From Sphaerotilus montanus (GTDB taxonomy: Bacteria; Pseudomonadota; Gammaproteobacteria; Burkholderiales; Burkholderiaceae_C), in NCBI RefSeq assembly GCF_013410775.1, contig NZ_JACCFH010000001.1, positions 2,542,001 to 2,606,000 of the forward strand: a stretch of 64,000 nt of DNA, given 5' to 3'. This document shows positions 9,765-21,334 of this stretch, in pieces. Position numbers and translations under genes: made by a program. The notes under the pieces are model-generated. The model was given only the letters and a program-made list of their open reading frames with translations. It ran no database searches and had not been told where the DNA came from. Every line of letters begins with the position of its first letter. Position 1 is the stretch's first letter.

Positions 9765-10075
9765 CCCGTCTGAACATCCTGCTGCTGCTGGCGGTCATCG
9801 CCAGCGCGCTCTATCTGGTCCAGGTGTCCTACGAGACCCGGCGCCAGTTCATCACCCTGGAGCGTGAGCGCAACCAGTCGCAGCGGCTCGAACAGGATGC
9901 CGAGAAGCTGCGCGTGCTGCTGCGCACCCAGGCGACGCATCTGCGCGTCGAGCAGATGGCCCGCGAGCGCCTGCAGATGACGGCCGCCTCGCCCGCCGTG
10001 ACCCAGTACCTCACGGCGGATGGTGCGGTGTCTGCCGCCGCGCCGTCCGCTGCTGCTTCGAAAGGCCGTCCATGA
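9761..10075 (+). CDS. ftsL: FtsL, divisome membrane protein
   Basis: 104-residue bitopic protein: membrane helix at residues 4-22 ([19 protein letters not shown]) followed by a coiled coil (residues about 28-65, [19 protein letters not shown]). It joins FtsB and FtsQ to recruit and activate FtsWI at midcell. Sequence conservation of FtsL is low, so the call depends on topology, size and position between rsmH and ftsI. ATG 9761 overlaps the rsmH stop; the gene ends in an ATGA overlap with ftsI. The Ala/Ser/Pro tail after residue 80 is not conserved. Confidence 0.93.
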   Translation: MTRLNILLLLAVIASALYLVQVSYETRRQFITLERERNQSQRLEQDAEKLRVLLRTQATHLRVEQMARERLQMTAASPAVTQYLTADGAVSAAAPSAAASKGRP

Positions 10076-11871
10076 AGCTCCCCGGAAAGGACGCGCTGCG
10101 CGAACGACTGGCCGCGCGCAAGTCCGCGCCCCAGGGCGCCAGGTACGCCTCCAGCCCGCTGCTGGCCGCCAAGACACCGATCTGGCGCTCGCGCTTGCTC
10201 GTGGTGGGCGTGGGGCTGACCTTCTGCCTGCTGATCGGGCGCGCGGTCTACATCCAGGTGGTCAACCAGGACTTCTTCCAGCAGCAGGGCGAGAGCCGCT
10301 ACCAGCGCACCTTCGAACTGCAGGCCAGCCGCGGCCGCATCACCGACCGCACGGGGCAGGTGCTGGCCGCCAGCGTGCCGGCGCAGTCGATCTGGGTCAT
10401 TCCCAAGGATTTCCAGGCAACGCCCGCCCAGCAGCAGGCGCTGTCCAGGCTGCTGGGCATGGCGCCGGGCGAGCTGGGCAGCCGGCTCAAGGAAAACCAG
10501 AACTTCGTCTGGCTCCGCCGCCTGGTGGATGACGGTGTGGCCGCGCAGATCAAGGCACTGGCGCTCAAGGGCGTGCACCAGCAGCGCGAGTACCGCCGCG
10601 AGTACCCGGAGGGCGAGGCGGTGGCGCACCTGGTGGGCTTCACCAACATCGAGCAGACCGGCCAGGAGGGGATCGAACTGGCCTTCCAGAAGGATCTGGA
10701 CGGCCGCAACGGCAGCCGCAGCGTCGTGCGCGACCGGCTGGGCAACGTGATCGAGGACATCGGCGACCGGATCGAGCCGGCAGACGGGCACGACATCGCG
10801 CTGTCGATCGACACCAAGATCCAGTTCGTCGCCTACCAGCGCCTGCGCGATGCGGTGATGCTGCACAAGGCCAAGGCCGGCAGCGCCGTGGTGCTGGACG
10901 TGCAGACCGGTGAAGTGCTGGCACTGGCGAACTACCCGAGCTACATCCCCGGAGACCGCCAGACCCGCACCGGCGCCAATCTGCGCAACCGGGCGCTGAC
11001 CGACACCTTCGAGCCCGGCTCGACCATGAAACCCTTCATCACCGCGCTGGCGATGCAGACGGGCCGTGTCAAGCCGACCACCATCATCCAGACCGCGCCG
11101 GGCAGCATCACCATCACCGGCTCGACCATCCGCGACTCGCACCCGCACGGTGCGCTCACGGTGCAGCAGGTGCTGCAGAAGTCGAGCAATGTCGGCACGG
11201 TCAGGATGGCCATGCAGATGCAGCCGCGCGAGATGTGGGAGGTCTTCCACGCCGTCGGCTTCGGACAGAAGCCGCCGCTGGCCTTCCCTGGCCTGGCCAC
11301 CGGGCGGCTGCGTCCCTACAAGAGCTGGCGCCCGATCGAGCAGGCGACGATGAGCTACGGCTACGGCCTGTCCACGTCGCTGTTCCAGCTGGCACGTGCC
11401 TACAGCGTGTTTGCCCGGGATGGGGATCTGGTTCCGGTGTCGCTGCTCAAGCAGAACGGACCGGTGCCGGGTGAATCGGTGTTCCGGCCCGAGGTCGTGC
11501 GTGAAGTGCGCACCATGCTGAACATGGCCGCTGGCGAGGGCGGCACGGCGCCCAAGGCACAGGCCGTCGGCTATTCGGTCGGCGGCAAGACGGGCACGGC
11601 CCACAAGCAGGACGGTGCCAGCTACGCCAGCAACAAGTACCGCGCCTGGTTCGTCGGCATGGCGCCGGTCCACACGCCGCGCATCATCGTCGCCGTCATG
11701 GTGGATGAGCCGAGCAACGGCACCTACTTCGGCGGCGATGTGGCCGCGCCGGTGTTCAGCCAGGTGGTGCAGCAGACACTGCGCGTGATGGGGGTGCCGC
11801 CGGATCTGGAGATCAAGCCGCAGATCATTGCCCGTGCCCAGGCGGCCAAGGCCGAAGAGGAGTCGTTCTGA
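10072..11871 (+). CDS. ftsI: FtsI (PBP3), septal peptidoglycan transpeptidase
   Basis: Class B penicillin-binding protein that cross-links septal wall together with FtsW. 599 residues: cytoplasmic tail, membrane helix near residues 42-62 (LLVVGVGLTFCLLIGRAVY), the non-catalytic dimerisation region starting at SRGRITDRTGQVLA, and the transpeptidase domain with S317-TMK (nucleophile and Lys), S371-SN and K506-TG. It overlaps ftsL by four bases and murE by one (TGATG). Confidence 0.98.
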   Translation: MKLPGKDALRERLAARKSAPQGARYASSPLLAAKTPIWRSRLLVVGVGLTFCLLIGRAVYIQVVNQDFFQQQGESRYQRTFELQASRGRITDRTGQVLAASVPAQSIWVIPKDFQATPAQQQALSRLLGMAPGELGSRLKENQNFVWLRRLVDDGVAAQIKALALKGVHQQREYRREYPEGEAVAHLVGFTNIEQTGQEGIELAFQKDLDGRNGSRSVVRDRLGNVIEDIGDRIEPADGHDIALSIDTKIQFVAYQRLRDAVMLHKAKAGSAVVLDVQTGEVLALANYPSYIPGDRQTRTGANLRNRALTDTFEPGSTMKPFITALAMQTGRVKPTTIIQTAPGSITITGSTIRDSHPHGALTVQQVLQKSSNVGTVRMAMQMQPREMWEVFHAVGFGQKPPLAFPGLATGRLRPYKSWRPIEQATMSYGYGLSTSLFQLARAYSVFARDGDLVPVSLLKQNGPVPGESVFRPEVVREVRTMLNMAAGEGGTAPKAQAVGYSVGGKTGTAHKQDGASYASNKYRAWFVGMAPVHTPRIIVAVMVDEPSNGTYFGGDVAAPVFSQVVQQTLRVMGVPPDLEIKPQIIARAQAAKAEEESF

Positions 11872-13406
11872 TGGGCCGCACTGCACAGTTGCCGGACCTG
11901 CCGGCGGTGCTGGACTGGCTGCGCGGGCTGGCCCCGGGCGCCGCGCTGCGCACCGACAGCCGCCAGGTGCGGGCCGGCGACCTCTTCATCGCGTGGCCTG
12001 GCTACGCACAGGATGGTCGGGTCCATGTGGCGGCGGCGCTCGCGGCGGGGGCGGTGGCCTGTCTGGTCGAGGCCGACGGGGTCGAGGCCTTCGGTTTCGA
12101 CGATGCGCGCATCGCGGCCGTTCCCGGGCTGAAGCCGCAGACGGCTGCACTGGCGGACGCCTGGCACGGCCAGCCGAGCGCGGCGCTGTCCGTCATCGCC
12201 ACCACCGGCACCAACGGCAAGACCTCCACCGCCTGGTGGACTGCGCAGGCGCTGAGCCTGTCCGGCCGGCGCTGCGGCGTGGTCGGCACGCTGGGCGTGG
12301 GCGAGCCGCCGAGCCGCGTGGCGCCCGAGGCCCGCGTCGTGGCCACCGGCCTGACCACGCCCGACCCGGTCACCTTGCACCGCGGCCTGCGCGACTTCGT
12401 CGACCGCGGCTTCTCGGCCTGCGTGATGGAGGCCTCGTCGATCGGCGTGGCCGAGCACCGGCTGGACGCGGTGCGCATCCAGGTGGCGCTCTACACCAAC
12501 TTCACGCCCGACCACCTCGACTACCACGGCAGCATGGCCGCCTACTGGCAGGCCAAGCGGGCGCTGTTCGACTGGCCGGGTCTGCGCGCCGCCGTGGTCA
12601 ATCTCGACGACCCGCAGGGCGCCCTGCTGGCGGAAGAACTCGCGGCACGCGGTGACCTGGACGTCTGGACCTATGCCCTGCAGCCGCGCGCCACCCCGGC
12701 ACGGTTGCAGGCGCTGGACCTGCACTACGAGGCCGACGGGCTGTGTTTCACCGTGCAGGAAGGCGGCGAGGCGGTGCCGGTGCGCACCGGGCTGATCGGC
12801 GACTACAACGTCGCCAACGTGCTCGCCGTGTTCGGCGGGCTGCGGGCGCTGGGTCTGTCGCTGGCCGGGATCGCGCCGCTGGCGGCCGACTTCACGCCGG
12901 TGCCGGGGCGCATGCAGCGTGTCGAGGTGCCCGCCAGCGCGGGCCCGCTGCCGCAGGTGGTCGTCGATTACGCCCACACGCCCGACGCGCTCGACAAGGC
13001 CTTGCAGGCGCTGCGGCCGTTCGCGGTGGCGCGGGGCGGGCGGCTGTGGTGCGTGTTCGGCTGCGGTGGCAACCGCGACGCCGGCAAGCGCCCGGTGATG
13101 GGCCGCATCGCGCAGACACTGGCCGACGAGGTGGTGATCACCAGCGACAACCCGCGCCACGAGGTGCCCGCCACCATCCTGGCGCAGATTGCTGCTGGTT
13201 GCGTGCCCTCGCCCCATCTGCGTGTCCTGGAGGACCGCGCGACCGCCATCGCACGCGCGCTCGCCGAGGCCGGACCGGCCGATGTCGTGCTCATCGCCGG
13301 CAAGGGCCACGAGGATTATCAGGAGACGGCAGGCGCGAAGCGCTTTTTTTCAGATCTGGGCGAGGCGGCCACTGCGCTACAACGCCGTGTGTCCCACCGC
13401 TCCTGA
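11871..13406 (+). CDS. murE: MurE, UDP-MurNAc-tripeptide synthetase (meso-DAP adding)
   Basis: Cytoplasmic Mur ligase that adds the third peptide residue to UDP-MurNAc-L-Ala-D-Glu. The ATP loop TTGTNGKTSTAWW is near residue 110, and DNPR at residues 426-429 is the known signature for meso-diaminopimelate as substrate (lysine-adding enzymes have DNPA-like variants), which fits a Gram-negative wall. 511 residues, normal. The start codon overlaps the ftsI stop; murF follows after seven bases. Confidence 0.97.
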   Translation: MGRTAQLPDLPAVLDWLRGLAPGAALRTDSRQVRAGDLFIAWPGYAQDGRVHVAAALAAGAVACLVEADGVEAFGFDDARIAAVPGLKPQTAALADAWHGQPSAALSVIATTGTNGKTSTAWWTAQALSLSGRRCGVVGTLGVGEPPSRVAPEARVVATGLTTPDPVTLHRGLRDFVDRGFSACVMEASSIGVAEHRLDAVRIQVALYTNFTPDHLDYHGSMAAYWQAKRALFDWPGLRAAVVNLDDPQGALLAEELAARGDLDVWTYALQPRATPARLQALDLHYEADGLCFTVQEGGEAVPVRTGLIGDYNVANVLAVFGGLRALGLSLAGIAPLAADFTPVPGRMQRVEVPASAGPLPQVVVDYAHTPDALDKALQALRPFAVARGGRLWCVFGCGGNRDAGKRPVMGRIAQTLADEVVITSDNPRHEVPATILAQIAAGCVPSPHLRVLEDRATAIARALAEAGPADVVLIAGKGHEDYQETAGAKRFFSDLGEAATALQRRVSHRS

Positions 13407-13413
13407 CCCCCTG

Positions 13414-14850
13414 ATGATGTTCCACGAATTCATGACCCTGGGCGAGGCCCACGCCCTGGTGGCGGCACGTCTGCCCGGCACGCGGCTGGTCGGCGATCCG
13501 GCCACGGCGCTGCAGCGCGTTCACACCGACACCCGCAGCCTGCGCGCGGGCGACCTGTTCGTCGCGCTGCGCGGCGAGCGCTTCGACGCCCACAGCTTCC
13601 TGCCGCAGGCGGGGGCCGCCGGTGCCGTGGCCGCCATCGCCGAGCGTGGACTGGCCGAGGCCGGACTGGCCGGACTGGAAGTGCCCGACACGCTGCGCGC
13701 GCTGCAGGCGCTGGCCGAGGGCTGGCGCACCAGCCTGACACTGCCGCTGATCGCGGTGACCGGCAGCAACGGCAAGACCACCGTGACGCAGATGGTCGCG
13801 TCCATCCTGCGCACTGCCCATGGCGACGCCGCCCACGCCACCGCCGGCAACCTGAACAACCACATCGGCGTGCCGCTGACGGTGCTGGGCCTGCGCCGCC
13901 ACCACCGCATCGCGGTGATCGAGCTGGGCATGAACCACCCCGGCGAGATCGCCGAACTGGCGCGCATCGCGCAGCCGACGGTCGCGCTGGTGAACAACGC
14001 GCAGCGCGAGCATCTCGAATTCATGAAGACCGTGGAAGCGGTGGCGCGCGAGAACGGCGCGGTGATCGCGTCGCTGCCGGCCGACGGCGTGGCCGTGTTC
14101 CCGGCCGACGACGACTACACGCCGCTGTGGCGCACCCTGGCGGGCGCACGGCCGGTGTCCACCTTCGCGCTCGACGCCGGCACGGGGGCGACGCTCACCG
14201 CGCAGGCCGACTGGCAGGGTGACCACTGGGATGCCCGTCTGCAGACACCGGCGGGCGCGCTGGTACTGGCGCTGGCCGTGGCGGGTCAGCACAACGTGCG
14301 CAATGCGCTGGCGGCGGCGGGGTGCGCCCTGGCGGCGGGTGTGCCGGCCGAGGCGGTGCGCGACGGGCTGGCGGCCTTCGAGCCGGTCAAGGGCCGCTCG
14401 CAGGTGCAGCGCCTCGACTGGCGCGGCCGCACGATCACCCTGGTTGACGACAGCTACAACGCCAATCCCGACTCGGTGCGGGCCGCCATCGACGTGCTGG
14501 CCGCGCTGCCCGGGCCGCGCTGGCTGGTGCTGGGCGACATGGGCGAGGTCGGCGACCAGGGGCCGGAGTTCCATTCTGAAGTCGGCCGCTACGCCTCGGA
14601 AAAAGGCATCGATTGCGTCTGGACCGCAGGCATACTCGCGGCCCACGCCGCGCAGGCCATCGTGCCGCCGACCGTGGTGCAGCACCATGCCGACGCAGCC
14701 GCCCTCGTGGCGGCGATGCGGACCGAGGGCGCTGCGCTGCCCGAGGCGCAGTCGGTGCTGGTCAAGGGTTCGCGCTTCATGAAGATGGAACAGGTGGTCG
14801 CCGAGCTCAAGGGCGGGCGGACCAGCCCAGGAGAACAACATGCTCATTAG
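13414..14850 (+). CDS. murF: MurF, UDP-MurNAc-tripeptide--D-Ala-D-Ala ligase
   Basis: Last cytoplasmic Mur ligase; joins the D-Ala-D-Ala made by the Ddl encoded downstream to the tripeptide. ATP loop [15 protein letters not shown] near residue 115, and the family motifs [14 protein letters not shown] and [20 protein letters not shown] are clear. ATG 13414 ([15 protein letters not shown]) gives 478 residues; ATGs at 13417 and 13432 are alternatives, and none has a good Shine-Dalgarno, so re-initiation from murE is likely. Its 3' end overlaps mraY by 11 bases. Confidence 0.96.
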   Translation: MMFHEFMTLGEAHALVAARLPGTRLVGDPATALQRVHTDTRSLRAGDLFVALRGERFDAHSFLPQAGAAGAVAAIAERGLAEAGLAGLEVPDTLRALQALAEGWRTSLTLPLIAVTGSNGKTTVTQMVASILRTAHGDAAHATAGNLNNHIGVPLTVLGLRRHHRIAVIELGMNHPGEIAELARIAQPTVALVNNAQREHLEFMKTVEAVARENGAVIASLPADGVAVFPADDDYTPLWRTLAGARPVSTFALDAGTGATLTAQADWQGDHWDARLQTPAGALVLALAVAGQHNVRNALAAAGCALAAGVPAEAVRDGLAAFEPVKGRSQVQRLDWRGRTITLVDDSYNANPDSVRAAIDVLAALPGPRWLVLGDMGEVGDQGPEFHSEVGRYASEKGIDCVWTAGILAAHAAQAIVPPTVVQHHADAAALVAAMRTEGAALPEAQSVLVKGSRFMKMEQVVAELKGGRTSPGEQHAH

Positions 14851-16021
14851 CCTCGCACAGTGGTTGCAGGGCCTTTATCCCGAGAGCCTCGGCTTCCTGC
14901 GGGTCTTCCAGTACATCACCTTCCGGGCCGTGATGGCGGCGATGACGTCGCTGCTGATCGGGCTGGCCTTCGGGCCGTGGGTGATCCGCCGACTCACCGA
15001 GCTGAAGATCGGCCAGCCGATCCGCGAATACGGCGTGCAGGCCCACATCGTCAAGCGCGGCACGCCGACCATGGGCGGCGTGCTGATCCTGCTGGCGATC
15101 GCCATCTCGACGCTGCTCTGGTTCGACTGGAGCAACCGCTTCGTCTGGATCGTGATGATCGTGACGATGGGCTTCGGCGCCATCGGCTGGGTCGACGACT
15201 GGCGCAAGGTGGTGCAGAAGAACCCCGAGGGCATGGCGTCCGGCGAGAAGTACCTGTGGCAATCGCTGATCGGGCTGGTCGCGGCGCTCTACCTCGCGTT
15301 CAGCGTGTCGGAGACCTCCAACCTGCGCGTGCTGGAGCTGTTCATGCGCTGGGTGCTGTCGGGCTTCTCGAACGACCTGCCGCCCAAGGCCGACCTGATC
15401 GTGCCGTTCTTCAAGACGGTGAGCTACCCGCTGGGTGTGTTCGGCTTCATCTTCCTGACCTACTTCGTCATCGTCGGCACGAGCAACGCGGTCAACCTGA
15501 CCGACGGGCTGGACGGGCTGGCGATCATGCCGGTGGTGCTGGTCGGCTCGGCGCTCGGCCTGTTCGCCTATGCGACCGGCAGCTCGGTCTTCTCGAAGTA
15601 CCTGTTCCTGCCGCACATCCCCGGCGCGGGCGAGCTGTCGATCTTCTGCGCGGCACTGGCCGGGGCCGGGCTGGCCTTCCTCTGGTTCAACGCCCACCCG
15701 GCGCAGGTCTTCATGGGCGATGTCGGCGCGCTGGCGCTGGGCGGCGCGCTGGGCACCATCGCGGTGATCGTGCGCCAGGAGATCGTGCTGGGCATCATGG
15801 GCGGCATCTTCGTGGTCGAGGCGCTCTCGGTCATGGTCCAGGTCAGCTGGTTCAAGTACACCAAGAAGCGCACCGGCACCGGCAGGCGCATCCTGCTGAT
15901 GGCGCCGCTGCACCACCATTTCGAGAAGAAGGGCTGGATCGAGACGCAGGTGGTGATCCGCTTCTGGATCATCACGATGCTGCTGTGCCTCGTGGGCCTG
16001 TCCACCCTGAAGCTGCGCTGA
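14840..16021 (+). CDS. mraY: MraY, phospho-MurNAc-pentapeptide translocase
   Basis: Integral membrane enzyme that makes lipid I from UDP-MurNAc-pentapeptide and undecaprenyl phosphate. 393 residues with about ten hydrophobic segments. Conserved pieces include GTPTMGG, the aspartate pair in [18 protein letters not shown] and [14 protein letters not shown], and the C-terminal APLHHHFE loop. An extra hydrophilic segment around residues 150-195, including [14 protein letters not shown], resembles the insertion common in betaproteobacterial MraY. ATG 14840 has an AGGAG site and lies inside the end of murF. Confidence 0.98.
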   Translation: MLISLAQWLQGLYPESLGFLRVFQYITFRAVMAAMTSLLIGLAFGPWVIRRLTELKIGQPIREYGVQAHIVKRGTPTMGGVLILLAIAISTLLWFDWSNRFVWIVMIVTMGFGAIGWVDDWRKVVQKNPEGMASGEKYLWQSLIGLVAALYLAFSVSETSNLRVLELFMRWVLSGFSNDLPPKADLIVPFFKTVSYPLGVFGFIFLTYFVIVGTSNAVNLTDGLDGLAIMPVVLVGSALGLFAYATGSSVFSKYLFLPHIPGAGELSIFCAALAGAGLAFLWFNAHPAQVFMGDVGALALGGALGTIAVIVRQEIVLGIMGGIFVVEALSVMVQVSWFKYTKKRTGTGRRILLMAPLHHHFEKKGWIETQVVIRFWIITMLLCLVGLSTLKLR

Positions 16022-16046
16022 GCTGTTCCGGCGCACGGAAACGAAG

Positions 16047-17561
16047 ATGAATGCACTGAAGGACTTGTCGCTGCTGGTCCTGGGTCTGGGTGACTCGGGA
16101 CTCGCGATGGCGCGCTGGGCGCAGCGCTGTGGCGCGGCGCGCATCGTGGTCGCCGACACGCGTGAGGCGCCGCCGAAGCAGGCGGCGCTGGCCAGCGAAG
16201 TGCCGGAGGCCGAGTTCCACGGCGGGCCGCTCGCGCTGTCGCTGCTGGACGGCGTGGCGCTGGTGCTCAAGAGCCCGGGTCTGTCGCCGCTGGATCCGGC
16301 GATCGCGCCGCTGCTGGACGCGGCGCGCGCACGCGGCACGGCGGTGCAGGGCGAGCTGTCGCTGTTCGCGCTGGCGCTGAAGGACCTGCAGGCCGCGCAA
16401 GGCTACGCGCCCAAGGTCATCGCCATCACTGGCACCAACGGCAAGACCACCACCACCTCGCTGACCGCGCAGCTCGCCGAGCGCGCCGGGCTGCGCGTGG
16501 CGATGGCCGGCAACATCGGCCCGACGCTGATGGACACGCTGACCGCGGCGCTGGAGGCCGGTGCCGACGCGCTGCCCGAGGTCTGGGTGCTCGAACTCTC
16601 CAGCTTCCAGCTCGACGGCGTCACTGGTTTCAACCCGACCGCCGCCACCGTGCTCAACGTGACGCAGGACCACCTCGACTGGCACGGCTCGATGGCCGCC
16701 TACGCCGAGGCCAAGGCGCGCATCTTCGGGCCGGACACCGTGCGGGTGATCAACGCCGACGACGCGCTGGTCGAAGCGATGGCACCGAAGGAGCCTGCGG
16801 CGAACGTGGTGCGTTTCGGGCTGGACGTTCCGCGCCGCGTGGGCGACTGGGGGCTGGTGGTGGAGAGCGGCATGGCGTGGCTGGTGCGCGCGCAGGCGGC
16901 GGATGACACGCCGGTCAAGGTGCGCCGGGGCGCGGTGGCGCCGCCGGTCGAGACCACGCTGCAGCGGCTGATGCCGGCCGACGCGCTGCGCATCCGGGGC
17001 CGCCACAACGCCGCCAACGCGCTGGCCGCGCTGGCACTGGCCACCGCGGCGGGCGTGCCGCTGGCGCCGATGCTGCACGGCCTGCGCGAATACCGCGGCG
17101 AGCCGCACCGTGTCGAGTTCGTCGCGACGATCGACGGCATCGATGCCTACGACGACAGCAAGGGCACCAACGTCGGCGCCACCGTGGCGGCGCTGACCGG
17201 CCTCGGCGCCGACCGCGCGCCCGCGAAGCTGGTTGTCCTCCTGGGCGGCGACGGCAAGGGCCAGGACTTCACGCCGCTGGCCGTCCCGGTCGAGCGCCAC
17301 GCCCGTGCGGTCGCGCTGATCGGCCGCGACGCCGCCGCGATCGGCCGCGTGCTGCAGGATGTGGCCGTGCCGATGCAGACCTTCTCCACGCTCGAAGACG
17401 CCACCCGCTGGTGCTACACCCAGGCCCGCGCCGGCGACGCCGTGCTGCTCAGCCCCGCGTGCGCCAGCCTCGACATGTTCCGCAACTACGCCCACCGCGC
17501 CGAGGTCTTCATCGACACCGTGCACGCGCTGGCCAGCGAACACGGGGAGCTGGGCGCATGA
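16047..17561 (+). CDS. murD: MurD, UDP-MurNAc-L-Ala--D-Glu ligase
   Basis: Adds D-glutamate to UDP-MurNAc-L-Ala. N-terminal nucleotide-binding-like segment [19 protein letters not shown] loop [14 protein letters not shown] near residue 132, and the middle motif [12 protein letters not shown] and [14 protein letters not shown]. 504 residues, somewhat longer than the E. coli enzyme (438) because of extra residues around 245-300 (including a segment with [14 protein letters not shown]), a normal betaproteobacterial trait as far as I recall. Its stop overlaps ftsW as ATGA. Confidence 0.97.
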   Translation: MNALKDLSLLVLGLGDSGLAMARWAQRCGAARIVVADTREAPPKQAALASEVPEAEFHGGPLALSLLDGVALVLKSPGLSPLDPAIAPLLDAARARGTAVQGELSLFALALKDLQAAQGYAPKVIAITGTNGKTTTTSLTAQLAERAGLRVAMAGNIGPTLMDTLTAALEAGADALPEVWVLELSSFQLDGVTGFNPTAATVLNVTQDHLDWHGSMAAYAEAKARIFGPDTVRVINADDALVEAMAPKEPAANVVRFGLDVPRRVGDWGLVVESGMAWLVRAQAADDTPVKVRRGAVAPPVETTLQRLMPADALRIRGRHNAANALAALALATAAGVPLAPMLHGLREYRGEPHRVEFVATIDGIDAYDDSKGTNVGATVAALTGLGADRAPAKLVVLLGGDGKGQDFTPLAVPVERHARAVALIGRDAAAIGRVLQDVAVPMQTFSTLEDATRWCYTQARAGDAVLLSPACASLDMFRNYAHRAEVFIDTVHALASEHGELGA

Positions 17562-18808
17562 GCGCGAACGCACGGGGCCGGCTCGGCGACTGGTGGAGCC
17601 GCCGCACGCGCGCCGACGTGCCGGTGCGCAACTGGACCGCGATCTCCTCCGGCACGCCCACGCGCTGGGTCGGCTTCGACGAGACGCTGGCCTGGGTCAT
17701 CGCGGGTTTGCTCTCGCTCGGGCTGGTGATGGTGTATTCGGCCTCGATCCAGCTGCCGGACAACCCGAAGTACGTCAACTACACGTCCAGCTACTTCCTG
17801 ATGCGCCACATCCTGTCGATCACGCTGGCCATCGTGGCCGCGTGCGCGACGCTGGCCATCCCCATGCGGACCTGGGAAAAGATGGCGCCGTGGCTGTTCG
17901 TGGCGGCGCTGCTGCTGCTGGTCATGGTGCTGATCCCGGGCATCGGGCGGGTCGTGAACCGCTCGCGGCGCTGGATTCCGCTCGGGGTGATGAACTTCCA
18001 GCCCAGCGAACTCGCCAAGCTCGCCATGGCCATGTACGCCGCCAACTACATGGTGCGCAAGATGGACGTGAAGGAGAGCTTCACCCGCGCCGTGCTGCCG
18101 ATGGCGATCGCGCTGGGCGTGATCGGGCTGCTGCTGCTGGCCGAGCCCGACATGGGCGCCTTCATCGTCATCGCGCTGATCGCGGTCGGCATCCTGTTCC
18201 TGGGCGGCGTGAACGGCAAGGTGTTCGCGATCATGATCGCCACGCTGCTGGGTGCATTGCTGTCGATCATCTGGCTGTCGCCGATCCGCTGGGAGCGCAT
18301 CAAGGCGTTCTGGAATCCGTGGGACGAAGCCAACGCGATGGGCAAGGCCTACCAGCTCACCCATTCGCTGATCGCCTTCGGCCGTGGCGAGGTGTTCGGT
18401 CAGGGGCTGGGCCAGTCGGTCGAGAAGCTGCACTACCTGCCCGAAGCCCACACCGACTTCCTGCTGGCCATCATCGGCGAGGAACTGGGCCTGATCGGCG
18501 TGCTGGCGGTGATCCTGGCGTTCTTCTGGATGGTGCGCCGCATCTTCATCATCGGGCGCCAGGCCATCGCGCTGGACCGGGTCTTCTCCGGACTGACCAC
18601 GCAGGGCATCGGCCTGTGGGTTGGCGGGCAGTCCTTCATCAACATGGGCGTGAACCTGGGCGTGCTGCCGACCAAGGGGCTGACGCTGCCGCTGCTGAGC
18701 TACGGCGGCTCGGCCATCATCCTGACCTGCGTGGCGCTGGCCGTGGTGCTGCGGGTGGACATGGAAAACCGCCAGATCCTGCGCGGCGGAGGCAGCCGTG
18801 AGCGCTGA
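17558..18808 (+). CDS. ftsW: FtsW, septal peptidoglycan glycosyltransferase (SEDS family)
   Basis: Polytopic membrane enzyme that polymerises lipid II at the septum with FtsI. About 416 residues and ten hydrophobic segments; SEDS motifs seen are VMVYSAS, the [18 protein letters not shown] stretch, AEPDMGAF with its conserved Asp, [16 protein letters not shown], and the C-terminal [13 protein letters not shown] 17558 overlaps the murD stop. murG starts inside its last codons. Confidence 0.97.
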   Translation: MSANARGRLGDWWSRRTRADVPVRNWTAISSGTPTRWVGFDETLAWVIAGLLSLGLVMVYSASIQLPDNPKYVNYTSSYFLMRHILSITLAIVAACATLAIPMRTWEKMAPWLFVAALLLLVMVLIPGIGRVVNRSRRWIPLGVMNFQPSELAKLAMAMYAANYMVRKMDVKESFTRAVLPMAIALGVIGLLLLAEPDMGAFIVIALIAVGILFLGGVNGKVFAIMIATLLGALLSIIWLSPIRWERIKAFWNPWDEANAMGKAYQLTHSLIAFGRGEVFGQGLGQSVEKLHYLPEAHTDFLLAIIGEELGLIGVLAVILAFFWMVRRIFIIGRQAIALDRVFSGLTTQGIGLWVGGQSFINMGVNLGVLPTKGLTLPLLSYGGSAIILTCVALAVVLRVDMENRQILRGGGSRER

Positions 18809-19928
18809 GCCGACCCCGCGCCGTCTCGTGGTCATGGCCGCCGGAACGGGCGGCCACATCATGCCGGGGCTGGCGGTTGCGCGCGAGCTGCAGGCGCGCG
18901 GCTGGCAGGTGAGCTGGCTGGGCACGTCGCATGGCATGGAGAACCGGTTGGTCCCGCCGTCCGGCCTGCCGATGGACACGATCGACTTCGCCGGCCTGCG
19001 CGGCAAGGGCGCATTCGGCGCGCTGCGCGGCGGCGTGCAACTCCTGAAGGCGCTGGTCGCCTGCCGCGGCATCCTGAAGCGCCGACAGGCCGATGCCGTG
19101 CTGGGCATGGGCGGCTATGTCTGTTTCCCCGGCGGGCTGGTGGCGCACTGGCTGAAGCGCCCGCTGGTGCTGGTCAATGCGGATGCGGGGCTGCTGCTGT
19201 CGAACCGCTCGCTGCTGAAGTTCGCCGACCGGGTCGCCTTCGGCTTCGACGGCGAGGCGGCGCGTTCGGTGCCGCAGGGCATCGTGACCGGCAACCCGGT
19301 GCGCGCCGAGATCGAGGCCATCGCGCCACCGGCACAGCGTTTCGCGGGCCGCACCGGGCCGCTGCGCGTGCTGGTCGTCGGTGGCAGCCTGGGGGCGCAG
19401 GTGCTCAACGAGACGCTGCCGCGGGCGCTGGCGCGGCTGTCGGCGGCCGAGCGTCCCGTCGTCACCCACCAGACCGGTCTGGCGCACCACGAGAAGGTGC
19501 GCGCCGCCTATGCGCAGGCCGGGCTGCTCGACCTCGACCACGGCTCGGCCGGTGTCGAGGTCGTGCCCTTCATCGACGACATGGCGCGCCGGCTGGCCGA
19601 CTGCGACCTGATCGTCTGCCGCGCGGGCGCGGTGACGGTCAGCGAGCTGTGCGCGGCGGGGGTCCCCTCGGTATTGGTGCCGCTGGTCGTGAGCACGACG
19701 GCCCACCAGCGCGACAATGCGCAGTGGATGGCGCAGCACGACGCCGGCCTCCACCTGCCGCAGACCGAGCTGACGCCCGAGCGGCTGGCCGACCTGCTGC
19801 GCCACCTCGACCGGCCCCGCCTGCTGCGGATGGCGGAGCAGGCCCGCGCGCTGGCGCTGCCGCACGCCGCGCAGCGCGTGGCCGACGAGATCGAACAACT
19901 CACCCAGACCTCCACCCGGACTTCATGA
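18798..19928 (+). CDS. murG: MurG, lipid II synthase (GlcNAc transferase)
   Basis: Peripheral membrane GT-B glycosyltransferase that adds GlcNAc to lipid I. The glycine-rich loop [16 protein letters not shown] is near the N-terminus; [14 protein letters not shown] and the donor-binding region [23 protein letters not shown] are family signatures. 376 residues. The start is a GTG with a GGAGG site five bases upstream and an 11-base overlap with ftsW, which leaves no better option. Confidence 0.97.
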   Translation: MSAEPTPRRLVVMAAGTGGHIMPGLAVARELQARGWQVSWLGTSHGMENRLVPPSGLPMDTIDFAGLRGKGAFGALRGGVQLLKALVACRGILKRRQADAVLGMGGYVCFPGGLVAHWLKRPLVLVNADAGLLLSNRSLLKFADRVAFGFDGEAARSVPQGIVTGNPVRAEIEAIAPPAQRFAGRTGPLRVLVVGGSLGAQVLNETLPRALARLSAAERPVVTHQTGLAHHEKVRAAYAQAGLLDLDHGSAGVEVVPFIDDMARRLADCDLIVCRAGAVTVSELCAAGVPSVLVPLVVSTTAHQRDNAQWMAQHDAGLHLPQTELTPERLADLLRHLDRPRLLRMAEQARALALPHAAQRVADEIEQLTQTSTRTS

Positions 19929-21334
19929 AACACGCGGTCAAGCACATCCATTTCGTCGGCGTCGGTGGCGCCGGCATGAGCGGCATCGCCGAGATCCTGC
20001 ACAACCTGGGCTACGTGGTGTCCGGCTCCGACCAGTCGGATGGCGCCGTGACGCGCCGGCTGGCCGAACTCGGCATCCGCATCCACGTCGGCCACGACGC
20101 CGCGCACATCGCCGGCGCGCAGGCGGTGGTGACCTCGACCGCCGTGAAGGGCGACAACCCCGAAGTGATCGCCGCCCGGGCGCAGCGCATCCCGGTGGTG
20201 CCGCGCGCGGTGATGCTGGCCGAGCTGATGCGCCTGAAGCAGGGCATCGCCATCGCCGGCACCCACGGCAAGACGACCACCACCTCGCTGGTCACCAGCG
20301 TGCTGGCCGAGGCCGGTGTCGATCCGACCTTCGTCATCGGCGGCAAGCTGAACGCGGCCGGGGCGAACTCGGCGCTCGGCTCGGGCGACTACATCGTCGT
20401 CGAGGCGGACGAATCGGACGCGTCCTTCCTCAACCTGCTGCCCATCCTGGCCGTCGTCACCAACATCGACGCCGACCACATGGACACCTACGGCCACGAC
20501 TTCGCCCGGCTGAAGGCGGCCTTCGTCGATTTCCTGCACAAGATGCCGTTCTACGGCGCGGCCGTGCTGTGCAGCGACGATCCTGGCGTGCGCTCGATCA
20601 TGCCGATGATCTCCCGCCCGGTGATTACCTACGGGCTGGGCGAGGACGCGCAGGTGCGTGCCGTGGACGTGCAGGCGCTGCCCGGCGGCCAGATGCGCTT
20701 CACCTGCCAGCGCCGCAACGGCGAGGCGCTGGCTGACCTGCACATCACGCTCAACCTGCCCGGCGAGCACAACGTGCGCAACGCGCTGGCGGCGATTGCC
20801 ATCGCCACCGAACTGGAGCTGCCGGATGCGCCCATCGCGGCTGCGCTGGCGAAGTTCAGCGGTGTGGGGCGTCGCTTCCAGCGCTGGGGCGACCACCCGG
20901 CCAGCCACGGTGGCAGCTTCACGCTGATCGACGACTACGGCCACCACCCGGTCGAGATGGCCGCGACGATCGCCGCCGCGCGCGGCGCCTTCCCGGGCCA
21001 GCGCCTCGTGCTGGCCTTCCAGCCGCACCGCTACACCCGCACCCGCGACTGCTTCGAGGACTTCGTCAAGGTGCTCGGCACCGCGGACGCCGTGCTGCTG
21101 ACCGAGGTCTACTCGGCCGGCGAATCGCCCATCGTCGCGGCCGATGGCCGGGCGCTGGTGCGCGCGCTGCGCGTGGCGGGCAAGGTCGATCCGCTGTTCA
21201 TCGACGACATCGCCGACCTGCCGCAGACCATCGCCGAGCAGGCGCTGGCCGGCGACGTGGTCATCGCGATGGGCGCGGGCACGATCGGCGGCGTGCCGGC
21301 GCGTGTGGTGGAACTGGTTGGAGGGCGTGCGTGA
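19925..21334 (+). CDS. murC: MurC, UDP-MurNAc--L-alanine ligase
   Basis: First Mur ligase, charging UDP-MurNAc with L-Ala. Begins [23 protein letters not shown], with the Rossmann-like glycine motif, the ATP loop [14 protein letters not shown] near residue 115, EADESDASF, and [11 protein letters not shown] (here [12 protein letters not shown]) near residue 335. 469 residues. ATG 19925 overlaps the murG stop; the last base of the stop is shared with the ddlB start. Confidence 0.98.
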   Translation: MKHAVKHIHFVGVGGAGMSGIAEILHNLGYVVSGSDQSDGAVTRRLAELGIRIHVGHDAAHIAGAQAVVTSTAVKGDNPEVIAARAQRIPVVPRAVMLAELMRLKQGIAIAGTHGKTTTTSLVTSVLAEAGVDPTFVIGGKLNAAGANSALGSGDYIVVEADESDASFLNLLPILAVVTNIDADHMDTYGHDFARLKAAFVDFLHKMPFYGAAVLCSDDPGVRSIMPMISRPVITYGLGEDAQVRAVDVQALPGGQMRFTCQRRNGEALADLHITLNLPGEHNVRNALAAIAIATELELPDAPIAAALAKFSGVGRRFQRWGDHPASHGGSFTLIDDYGHHPVEMAATIAAARGAFPGQRLVLAFQPHRYTRTRDCFEDFVKVLGTADAVLLTEVYSAGESPIVAADGRALVRALRVAGKVDPLFIDDIADLPQTIAEQALAGDVVIAMGAGTIGGVPARVVELVGGRA